Source of the DNA: Magnetovibrio sp.
Lineage (GTDB): Bacteria; Pseudomonadota; Alphaproteobacteria; Rhodospirillales; Magnetovibrionaceae
Length of the DNA: 64,000 nucleotides
Assembly (NCBI RefSeq): GCF_036568125.1
Contig: NZ_DATCTF010000010.1
Coordinates: forward strand, 682,001 to 746,000
Reading direction: 5' to 3'
The first letter of the stretch is position 1, and each line of letters starts with the position of its first letter. The translations under genes were made by a program, and so were the position numbers. Shown here in pieces: positions 28,072-34,047 of this stretch. The notes under the pieces were generated by a model. The model worked only from the letters and a program-made list of their open reading frames with translations, ran no database searches and had not been told where the DNA came from.

Positions 28072-28721
28072 GGAGCTTTTCCTTTCGTTTGCTCTGTAGA
28101 GGCTGCGTCAACAGCCTCAGTTTCGGTAGATGACAATGCAGAACGGCTCGGGTCTTTTTGATCCGGGCCGTTTTCTATTCCGCCACTCAGGTACTCGGCT
28201 TTTGCCTTTTCCATGCGGGCGCGGAATTCTTCGTGTTCTTTCTGAGCTTCTTCAGAAGGGTCCTTTCCTTCCAAAACCGTGTTGATGCGCTCAACTTTAC
28301 TGTTCAACCAATGCAGCTCCCCCCCAATCTGGGCAAGGTTTTGATGTAAGTCCTCAATAGACTTGATGTTGTATTCGAACTTCATCCAATCAGCGTCGGA
28401 CGCAAAGAAATCTGTGAAACGAAAATAATCTTTGCTTTTAGGAGGCCATGATCGTGGTTCTTCGCTTTCTAGCTCCTCCTGAGCTAAACGCCCTAACTGG
28501 ATTGCATCGAATGCTTCACGAGGGTCAATTTCCAGGTGCTCACAAATTTTCACTAAGTTTGGCGCCGACGGGATTTTCCCTCCTTCATTTTCGGGCAATT
28601 CGTATTTGACCATGGAGCTTGGGCTAATACCGATCATGCGGGCAAAGGTCGTTCTCGCGATGCCTTTCCGCTCTCGATGCGTCCTAATTAGCTGATGCAA
28701 TCCGGGTAGCCCCTGGTCCAT
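28068..28721 (-). CDS. XRE-family transcriptional regulator
   Basis: An N-terminal helix-turn-helix (residues about 10-65: RKGIARTTFARMIGISPSSMVKYE) is followed by a longer helical region, to 217 residues. No LexA-type peptidase domain or known sensor is seen. A perfect operator-like palindrome and a promoter lie immediately upstream, so it probably represses itself and perhaps the divergent cargo. It begins an operon of this gene, the HTH gene and the integrase. Role inferred from family and context. Confidence 0.8.
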   Translation of the reverse strand: MDQGLPGLHQLIRTHRERKGIARTTFARMIGISPSSMVKYELPENEGGKIPSAPNLVKICEHLEIDPREAFDAIQLGRLAQEELESEEPRSWPPKSKDYFRFTDFFASDADWMKFEYNIKSIEDLHQNLAQIGGELHWLNSKVERINTVLEGKDPSEEAQKEHEEFRARMEKAKAEYLSGGIENGPDQKDPSRSALSSTETEAVDAASTEQTKGKAP

Positions 28722-28736
28722 TTAATCCCCCAGCAC

Positions 28737-28752
28737 TTATGGTGTGCCATAA
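28737..28752. promoter_or_regulatory. Operator-like palindrome before the XRE gene
   Basis: TTATGG-tgtg-CCATAA is a perfect inverted repeat with 6-base arms, 15 bases before the XRE start and just downstream of its promoter. It is a good candidate for repressor autoregulation. Confidence 0.6.
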
Positions 28753-28763
28753 TGATGTAAAAA

Positions 28764-28792
28764 CAATTACACCTATTTGGTGGTTTTGTCAA
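28764..28792 (-). promoter_or_regulatory. Promoter of the XRE-HTH-integrase operon
   Basis: Read on the minus strand, TTGACA (28787-28792) and TAATTG (28764-28769) are separated by exactly 17 bases. The -35 is perfect and the -10 moderate. The palindrome lies just downstream. Confidence 0.55.
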
Positions 28793-28866
28793 ATGCCATC
28801 ATGAATGTTGTGTTGTCGGGGGGCGTGAGGCCGATATCTTGTGCAGAACACTTGATTATCTGCTCA

Positions 28867-28895
28867 TTGTGGCATGGGTGGCATTACGATATGTT
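28867..28895 (+). promoter_or_regulatory. Candidate promoter of the two-gene cargo
   Basis: TTGTGG (28867-28872) and TATGTT (28890-28895) are separated by 17 bases and would start transcription about 25 bases before the first cargo gene. GTGGCAT occurs twice in this span (28870 and 28878). Confidence 0.45.
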
Positions 28896-28926
28896 GCTTA
28901 GGTGTTTTGGAAAATGGTGTTGATTT

Positions 28927-29382
28927 ATGTCCATTGACGAAGAACAAACTGAAGCTCCTGAGGAAATCGGCAGTGAGCCGTTTCTCGAAAGCAGTGGTGC
29001 AAAACCCAAAAAGTCATACACAAAAGCACACGCAGACCTCGAGGCTGAGCAACTGGCCACGGTCACGGGTGTGCAATTATTGTTGGATAGGGTTGAGGAC
29101 TTGGAACATCAGGTCGAAACGCTTTCTTCGTTTCGTGACAGTTTTCACGCCAGCGATAAGAAGGCCGCCATTTTGGAAAGTGAAATTAAGGCCCTTAGTT
29201 CAAATGAAATTCTTTATGGCGCTACCCTCTCTATTGGTGCTCTTGCCCTGGGAGCCGTTCCTGGTATCTCTGCGATTCCTGCTGTTCCCGCATGGGTCTC
29301 TTGGACTTTTGGCGTTGTGGGGACGGCATTGATTATCGGCGCTGTTATTTCAAAAATTGTCAAACATCGGGGGGGCAAATAA
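28927..29382 (+). CDS. Cargo protein A: coiled-coil protein with two membrane segments, unknown
   Basis: I do not recognise this 151-residue protein. The N-terminal 35 residues are acidic and disordered-looking. Residues about 38-92 are charged and heptad-like (LLLDRVEDLEHQVETL), a likely coiled coil. Two hydrophobic segments follow, about 96-113 (LYGATLSIGALALGAVPG) and 119-145 (VSWTFGVVGTALIIGAVI), ending in a short basic tail KIVKHRGGK. It is the first gene of an AT-rich plus-strand pair in an element otherwise read on the minus strand. The ribosome-binding site is weak. A membrane anchor or effector role is guesswork. Confidence 0.7.
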   Translation: MSIDEEQTEAPEEIGSEPFLESSGAKPKKSYTKAHADLEAEQLATVTGVQLLLDRVEDLEHQVETLSSFRDSFHASDKKAAILESEIKALSSNEILYGATLSIGALALGAVPGISAIPAVPAWVSWTFGVVGTALIIGAVISKIVKHRGGK

Positions 29383-29735
29383 TGACCCTGAAGCTTGACA
29401 AAATTTCAAACAGTTCAGATTTGGACAAAGAGCGGATTGTAATATCTGTTCTTCAAGATGATGATGTTGGGCAATATGCAATGTTGAGGTCATATGTGAA
29501 CAATGATGCTCCAACAGCAGGTGATCAAGAGGCCTTTTGGTTTCCAGATCAAAAAGTAAAAACAGGAGACCTCGTTGTTCTTTATTCTAAAGATGGGACA
29601 ACGAGTACAAAGGCTTTGAAAAATGGAGCGACGGTTTATTTTTTCTATTGGGGCAAGAGCAATCCAATGTGGAGAGAAAGGACTTATGTTCCTATCCTTC
29701 TAGATATTCGTGAGTGGCAAGTCCTGGGTGTTTGA
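29382..29735 (+). CDS. Cargo protein B: small soluble beta-rich protein, unknown
   Basis: A 117-residue protein whose ATG shares one base with the stop of cargo A (TAATG), so the two are translated together. GGGGGG precedes it. It has no signal or membrane segment. The sequence alternates strands and aromatic motifs (AFWFPDQKVKTGDLVVLYSK, then VYFFYWGKSNPMWRE and REWQVLG), giving the look of a small beta-sandwich reminiscent of lamin-tail-like domains. That likeness is an impression, not a search result. It is clearly AT-rich. Possibly a defence or stability factor of the element. Confidence 0.68.
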   Translation: MTLKLDKISNSSDLDKERIVISVLQDDDVGQYAMLRSYVNNDAPTAGDQEAFWFPDQKVKTGDLVVLYSKDGTTSTKALKNGATVYFFYWGKSNPMWRERTYVPILLDIREWQVLGV

Positions 29736-29789
29736 CATTTTCGCTTTCTCATACTGAATAGGGGCCCATAACGGGCCCCTATTGCGAAG

Positions 29790-30566
29790 TCAGTCTATAT
29801 AGGTTTTGAGTTTGTCCACAATGGACATGGCGCGCAGTTTCGGACGCAAGGCCACGATCAGTTCCATTTTGTCAGGGGCATCCCACCACTCCCAGAAGTT
29901 GTTCCCCGGCAGTTCGACGCCCAGTTCGTCGGCCAGTGCTTCCAGCTTCGTTTCTTCCATCGCGTAGAGGTCGATGCCGATCAAAGCCGTGTCCACGATC
30001 CGGTCCTCGATGTTGCCGCAAAACGCTTGGGCCTTGTCGGCGTCATCGTTGAAGAGGTCGAAGAAGGTGTCGATGTTGTGGCTTTCGTCTTCGCTCAAAC
30101 CACGTTCAACCGCCAAGATCAGCAAGTCGCTCGGTTCCAGATATTTCAGCGCGTCGTGAATGTCGGCGGACAGAGCCATGGCACCGCGTTGCACGTTCTC
30201 AAAAGCGTGTTCACGCATGTCGTCCAGATCGGCCAACATGCCGCGCAAGGTTTCGACCGGATCGTTTTCATTCGCCGGCGCAATTTTCGGGCTGGTCGTT
30301 TCCGGTTGAACGGAAGTTTCAGCCTTGGCCGTGCCGCCGTTCGTTACCCACTCCATGGCAACGCCATAGAGTTCACACAGTGTTTGAACGCGAGCAAGGG
30401 AAGGTTCTTGCTGTCCACCCTCAATTTTTTCAAGAGACCGAACGGGAATGTTCGTTTGCTCGAACACCTGCGAACGGGTAAGGCCCTTGTCGTCACGTGC
30501 TTTACGCAGACGCATGCCTGCGGTTTCTTCCGTGCCTTCGATTACTTCCTTCATTTTGACTGCCAT
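29790..30566 (-). CDS. XRE-family regulator with helical C-terminal domain
   Basis: A 258-residue protein. The N-terminal helix-turn-helix covers residues about 17-72 (LTRSQVFEQTNIPVRSLEKIEGG). The C-terminal part is acidic and helical with many Trp and Asp residues near its end (NNFWEWWDAPDKM). AGGTG is well placed before the ATG at 30566. An imperfect inverted repeat lies about 40-60 bases upstream, a plausible operator. It sits between rep and the cargo and may control replication of the element. Function inferred. Confidence 0.78.
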   Translation of the reverse strand: MAVKMKEVIEGTEETAGMRLRKARDDKGLTRSQVFEQTNIPVRSLEKIEGGQQEPSLARVQTLCELYGVAMEWVTNGGTAKAETSVQPETTSPKIAPANENDPVETLRGMLADLDDMREHAFENVQRGAMALSADIHDALKYLEPSDLLILAVERGLSEDESHNIDTFFDLFNDDADKAQAFCGNIEDRIVDTALIGIDLYAMEETKLEALADELGVELPGNNFWEWWDAPDKMELIVALRPKLRAMSIVDKLKTYID

Positions 30567-30603
30567 TGTTTCACCTATCAGTTTGAGTTGGAGAATTCCC
30601 CGA

Positions 30604-30627
30604 GCCTTTCGTTACGTATACGAAGGC
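30604..30627. promoter_or_regulatory. Imperfect inverted repeat upstream of the second XRE gene
   Basis: GCCTTTCGT and ACGAAGGC face each other around TACGTAT, with one extra base in one arm. Located 38-61 bases before the XRE start; it could be its operator. Confidence 0.4.
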
Positions 30628-30639
30628 AGAGGACTGCTT

Positions 30640-30656
30640 CCGGGGACCGTCCCCGG
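30640..30656. repeat. CCGGGGA hairpin between rep and the second XRE gene
   Basis: CCGGGGA and TCCCCGG pair perfectly around a 3-base loop. The 9-base CGGGGACCG recurs near 32361 inside the upstream HTH gene. A replication nick site or terminator is possible; unresolved. Confidence 0.4.
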
Positions 30657-30676
30657 GACTTGAAAACCTGTTTTGT

Positions 30677-32296
30677 TCATTGGAGCCGTCCTCCCGCATG
30701 CCCATGCGGGTTCTGAGGGGGAGGCGACCAGTCTTGTCCCCACGAGGGAGCGTTCCGTTCTGGGACAGTTGTCGTTGTAGTGTGCTGCATAGAGGGGCTT
30801 GCGCCCTGGGAGTCCGTATTTGCCTTCTGAGCGGCCTTCTTCTCTTCTGCCTCCCGTTTGGCAAAAATGCTCTTGGCTTCGCTCACGACGCCTTCTAAGC
30901 CGTTTGCAGTGACCATCTCTTCGAAGTTTCCAGTGTAGTCATGGACGATCACACACGGTTCCATGCGTCGCGTAAATTTCGGCATGGGGCGGGTGATAGC
31001 CAGGACAACATTCGGACGTTCGCCCGCTTCGCTTTCGGGGCGCGGCTGGCGTTCCTTGCGTTCCGTCAAACGCCAAATCCACCGGCCATCAACCGTAGGA
31101 ACTTGGATCAGGTTTTGGCGGTTCTTGTGGAGCGTTGAACGGAATTCCCGGAGCGCTCCCAGGGGATGAAAGAATTTGAGCGGGCCTTCGTGTACGGCGA
31201 TCAATTCACCGTTCTCACCTTTGCGGGTTTCGACCTCGCCCGTTTCCGGATCAAACTTCGGACGGCCACCGGAAACTTGATGGAACAGTTCCGCAAATTC
31301 GTCGTCGCTCAGCAGGTCAAACTCGGCGGGCTTGAAGCAATACTTCACCACCTCATTGGCCTTCTGGATTTTGCTGTCGTGGACATATCCTTTGGGGAAG
31401 TAGCCTTTGGCGAAGTCCAGAAACTCAGTCCACTTCTGTTTGCCCAGGTAACGGTTGCTGCGAAACAGAACATGGCTGTGCAAGTTCATCATGGCCGCGC
31501 CATCGTCGGCACGGTGGATCGTGTTCTCGACGTTGTAGAACTGCACCTCAATCCCGAAGTCTTTGAGCTTCGGATGTGCCGCAAATTTGGACATGCGCCG
31601 GGTGTGCGCCTTGTGGTGCTCGCGGTAGCTTTCCAGTCGGCACCAGCCCGCAGAGACAACGAGCATGCGCATACGCTTGGCTTTGGTGGTGTCGACCAAA
31701 TACCGGACGTTCTTGAGCATGGTGTGAACGTTGCGCGATTGCTGGTAGGGGATCAGGTTGCAGTTCCGATAGTCCGTCGCCAGTTCCGCTTGGCCGGACA
31801 CGAGGCCGACCACTGCCGTATCGCCACGGGTCAACCGTCCTTGAATACCCATGCGCTCCAAACGCTCGATGATGGCTTCGGACTGTTCGCGAAGCTGGCG
31901 TTCACGGATGCGGCCATCAAGGTAGGTGTCTCGCGCAACCTCTCGCCCGATCAGGCTTTCATTGATTTCTTTGCACGAGATTTCTTTTGGGCCTGCCTTC
32001 CATCCGAAGTCGTCCGCTTTGGTGTTCTGCTTGGGCAGGGGCAGGGCGTTGCCCATGCCTTGGGCAACAGAGAGGGGGAGAGAGTGGGTTTCGCCTGACG
32101 GCGAAGTAGCAGCGGTTTTAGGAGCGCGGCTTTGATCGGGGGCGCTCGCAGAAACCGGGGCAGGGGGGGGAGGGGTGAAAGAGCGGCCCGAGGGCGGGAT
32201 GAAACCCGAGGCCTCGGAGCCGCGCTCCCAAAATCCCACAGGGGCTACTACCTCCCCGCGGGCAAAACTGAATTTGTTGCCAGGGAGACCGCTCAT
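30677..32296 (-). CDS. Rolling-circle replication initiator (HUH endonuclease) Rep
   Basis: A 539-residue protein. An N-terminal Pro/Ser-rich tail (about residues 35-65) precedes a replicase core. The HUH metal site is His273-Ser-His275 in NLHSHVLFRS. The nicking tyrosine motif YxxK is Tyr319-CF-Lys322. A preceding strand, MRMLVVSAGWCRL, fits motif 1. This is the motif order of plasmid Rep initiators that nick one strand and start rolling-circle replication. The C-terminal 100 residues are charged and low in complexity. Its ATG overlaps the stop of the upstream HTH gene (ATGA). Rep within an integrated element implies an autonomous circular phase. Confidence 0.85.
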   Translation of the reverse strand: MSGLPGNKFSFARGEVVAPVGFWERGSEASGFIPPSGRSFTPPPPAPVSASAPDQSRAPKTAATSPSGETHSLPLSVAQGMGNALPLPKQNTKADDFGWKAGPKEISCKEINESLIGREVARDTYLDGRIRERQLREQSEAIIERLERMGIQGRLTRGDTAVVGLVSGQAELATDYRNCNLIPYQQSRNVHTMLKNVRYLVDTTKAKRMRMLVVSAGWCRLESYREHHKAHTRRMSKFAAHPKLKDFGIEVQFYNVENTIHRADDGAAMMNLHSHVLFRSNRYLGKQKWTEFLDFAKGYFPKGYVHDSKIQKANEVVKYCFKPAEFDLLSDDEFAELFHQVSGGRPKFDPETGEVETRKGENGELIAVHEGPLKFFHPLGALREFRSTLHKNRQNLIQVPTVDGRWIWRLTERKERQPRPESEAGERPNVVLAITRPMPKFTRRMEPCVIVHDYTGNFEEMVTANGLEGVVSEAKSIFAKREAEEKKAAQKANTDSQGASPSMQHTTTTTVPERNAPSWGQDWSPPPQNPHGHAGGRLQ

Positions 32297-32895
32297 GCGC
32301 GCATCCCGACTTGTTTGATAGCCTCCCAGGAAATGACCTGGGGAGCAAGGGGGGCGCTCTCGGGGACCGCTCCCTGAGAATTGGAGTTTTCCTTAGCTAA
32401 GGGAAAAGTGGCCTCTTTGGCGTCCCGGAGAATGTTCGCAACCGTGACCGGATGAACACGGTAACGGGCGGCGATTTGCTGGTTGCTTTGCCCATTGTCG
32501 TAAAGGCGTTTGATTTCGCGTGCGCGACGGATGCGGACCTTGCAATGCAGGGTGCGTTTGAAACGGACGCTGACCAGTTCCAGCAGATACCAGTCCACGC
32601 CGAGAAGGTTCGCAATGGTGCGGGTGGTTTCGCGGTTGCCGACAATTTTGGTTCCGCTGCCAGCCTGTCGATGATGGCGGTAGCCGATACGGCCCAGGCG
32701 TTCGTGTTCGGTGTCACGTTGCCGGATGCGTTCAACCTGCTGGCGCTGGTGTTCTTCGGATGCACGTTCCTGCTTAGCGGCGGCGATTCGTGCGGCTTGG
32801 CCTAGGCGGTCAGCGTTGGTTGAAAGCCATTCAGCTACCTCAATGGGCATTTCCAGGGTGAGGGTAATGTATCCAGGGCGTCCGCGCTCAGACAT
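32293..32895 (-). CDS. HTH DNA-binding protein upstream of rep
   Basis: A 200-residue protein. The start MSERGRPGYITLTLEMPIEV looks ribbon-helix-helix-like. A charged middle follows, then a resolvase/homeodomain-type HTH at about residues 125-160 (REIKRLYDNGQSNQQIAARYRVHPVTVANIL). GGGAGGT lies before the ATG. It is the first gene of an operon with rep, overlapping it by ATGA. It may bind the origin or regulate rep. The two candidate DNA-binding parts suggest a structural role in replication or mobilisation; this is inferred. Confidence 0.72.
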   Translation of the reverse strand: MSERGRPGYITLTLEMPIEVAEWLSTNADRLGQAARIAAAKQERASEEHQRQQVERIRQRDTEHERLGRIGYRHHRQAGSGTKIVGNRETTRTIANLLGVDWYLLELVSVRFKRTLHCKVRIRRAREIKRLYDNGQSNQQIAARYRVHPVTVANILRDAKEATFPLAKENSNSQGAVPESAPLAPQVISWEAIKQVGMRA

Positions 32896-32944
32896 GGCAC
32901 ACCTCCCAGGTTAGGAAGGTTGAGCCGGGCGCAATCAGGCAGGG

Positions 32945-32968
32945 GTTTTGCAAACCAGTTTGCAAAAC
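32945..32968. repeat. Right 24-bp palindrome of the element
   Basis: GTTTTGCAAAC-CA-GTTTGCAAAAC: perfect 11-base arms around a 2-base centre. It is the reverse complement of the left copy at 26773 with one mismatch. It lies 90 bases inside attR, mirroring the left copy 70 bases inside attL. Confidence 0.88.
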
Positions 32969-33018
32969 GATTTCGGCACGCTTGAAAAAGCGCGCAATTC
33001 CGCCATTCAGGAAAATGT

Positions 33019-33056
33019 AGGTTTGGACAGGTTTGGTAAGGTTTGCTTTAGGTTGG
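33019..33056 (+). repeat. 10-bp-period AGGTTTG repeats near attR
   Basis: AGGTTTGGAC, AGGTTTGGTA, AGGTTTGCTTT and AGGTTGG start at 33019, 33029, 33039 and 33050, one helical turn apart. They end two bases before attR. They may be arm-type binding sites for integrase or excisionase, or iterons. Confidence 0.6.
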
Positions 33057-33058
33057 CG

Positions 33059-33107
33059 TCGTTTACACCGAGAGGGTCGGCGGTTCGATCCCGTCACCGC
33101 CCACCAT
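33059..33107 (+). repeat. attR: 49-bp core repeat of the element
   Basis: A perfect copy of 26655-26703, the 3' part of tRNA-Val, without the 5' part of the tRNA. It marks the right end of the element. Confidence 0.93.
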
Positions 33108-33117
33108 AATTTCAAAG

Positions 33118-33143
33118 GCGGCGCCATGTGCGCCGCTTTTTTT
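33118..33143 (+). terminator. Original tRNA-Val terminator, displaced by the element
   Basis: GCGGCGC pairs perfectly with GCGCCGC around CATGT, followed by seven T. It lies just beyond attR and would have followed the tRNA before insertion. Confidence 0.8.
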
Positions 33144-33226
33144 GTGCCTGGTTCATTGTGAAAATGCGATGGGCTTTCGCGCCGAATGGTGTGTTGTCAT
33201 GGTCGTACAGGTATAGAATAATCGCC

Positions 33227-33270
33227 TAATGGTATATCAGGCTTGCGCTAATGGTATATCAGGCTTGCGC
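33227..33270 (+). repeat. Perfect tandem 22-bp duplication
   Basis: Two adjacent identical copies of a 22-base unit that begins TAATGGTATATC and ends AGGCTTGCGC, ending 10 bases before the DUF922-type start. It probably arose by slippage and may duplicate a regulatory element such as the TATATC box. Confidence 0.85.
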
Positions 33271-33280
33271 GAGGGGGCAG

Positions 33281-34006
33281 ATGAATATCGGACGTTCGAT
33301 CAAGGTGATCGCAGTGGCAGGGTTTGGGGCGATGATGGTGCTTGGGGCTAATACCGCTCTGGCCAAAAGCTGTCCTAAGATGGCGAAAACCAAGATTACG
33401 GTCAATTTGCTCAACCCACCGGCCAAACTGCAGCACGCCAACACCATCACCGAAATCAACCGCATGTTCGGCGTACGGGCCAAATCCGTCGGCGGGGGAC
33501 TGAACGGTTGGCATGCGCCGGGTGGCCCAAATAGCGTGATCCGTGGCCTGACCCGGGCCAAGTTGGGCGGAAATTTCTCATTTGCGCCTTACTGGGTTAA
33601 GAGCAGCGGCACTTTCTGTTATAGCGCCAAGGAATTGACCCTCAACTTTGGCTACGTCGAACATGCGGTATTCATCCCGCGGATCTATGCGCCCAGTTCG
33701 TGCGAATACAAGGTCGTGTATGCCCATGAACGCACTCATGTGCAAATCAACCGCAAGGCGATGGAAAAATTTGGCGCGACGTTGAAGCAAAGGTTGGAAA
33801 CAAAGCTGGCGAAATCCGGCGTGGCGGTCGTCCGCCAGCAAAGCCAGGGAGTGCAGGCATATCGCGACTTGGTGAACGCCGTGCTCAGGGAATTGATTCA
33901 GGAGATGTATCTCTTTTCGATCCCGTTGCATGACAAAATCGATACCCCCACGAACTACCAACTCGAAGACGCCAAGTGCACAAAATGGGTCAAGGATGTG
34001 CGGTGA
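33281..34006 (+). CDS. Secreted HExxH protein, DUF922-like
   Basis: An exported protein of about 241 residues. The signal peptide is MNIGRSIKVIAV-type, with cleavage after NTALA (about residue 28). A zinc-peptidase-type motif His149-Glu150-RT-His153 lies in YAHERTHVQI, consistent with the DUF922 family of putative secreted metalloproteases. Four cysteines in the mature part could form disulfides. GAGGGGG precedes the ATG at 33281. The tandem 22-bp duplication lies directly before it. Substrate unknown; enzymatic activity is inferred from the motif alone. Confidence 0.78.
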   Translation: MNIGRSIKVIAVAGFGAMMVLGANTALAKSCPKMAKTKITVNLLNPPAKLQHANTITEINRMFGVRAKSVGGGLNGWHAPGGPNSVIRGLTRAKLGGNFSFAPYWVKSSGTFCYSAKELTLNFGYVEHAVFIPRIYAPSSCEYKVVYAHERTHVQINRKAMEKFGATLKQRLETKLAKSGVAVVRQQSQGVQAYRDLVNAVLRELIQEMYLFSIPLHDKIDTPTNYQLEDAKCTKWVKDVR

Positions 34007-34047
34007 CATGCCGGGGCTCTTTGGGGCTCTAAACGATTAGTCCACGA

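Larger units (their letters stand above)
26655..33107. mobile_element. Integrative element with HUH Rep in tRNA-Val
   Basis: About 6.4 kb between two perfect 49-base tRNA-derived repeats. In order it carries a tyrosine integrase, an excisionase-like HTH protein, an XRE regulator, a two-gene cargo on the opposite strand, a second XRE regulator, a rolling-circle Rep and a third HTH protein. No capsid, terminase, portal or conjugation genes are seen. It is best described as a small Rep-carrying integrative element, perhaps mobilised by a helper. Genes flanking it are chromosomal. Inside it, many genes keep a host-like base composition, but the cargo is distinctly AT-rich. Confidence 0.9.
32896..33280. 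other. 385-base right end of the element and region before the DUF922 gene
   Basis: Contains the right palindrome, a 10-bp-period repeat array, attR, the displaced tRNA terminator and a tandem 22-bp duplication, all listed separately. No gene is seen. An antisense frame across attR exists but reads the tRNA backwards and is rejected. Confidence 0.7.

Noticed and set aside
28737-28752. CRISPR-type or phage-type repeats in the element
   Set aside because: Only isolated operator-like palindromes and short phased repeats were found. There is no repeat-spacer array anywhere in the window.
26655-33107. Prophage interpretation of the island
   Set aside because: No terminase, portal, capsid, tail or lysis gene is seen. 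Integrase, regulators and Rep alone fit a small integrative element or satellite better.
32888-33127. A 79-codon minus-strand frame with the peptide WWAVTGSNRRPSRCKR across attR
   Set aside because: This is the reverse reading of the tRNA-Val fragment. The same peptide type appears wherever a tRNA is read antisense, as also at 26487-27665, and is a known false gene product.
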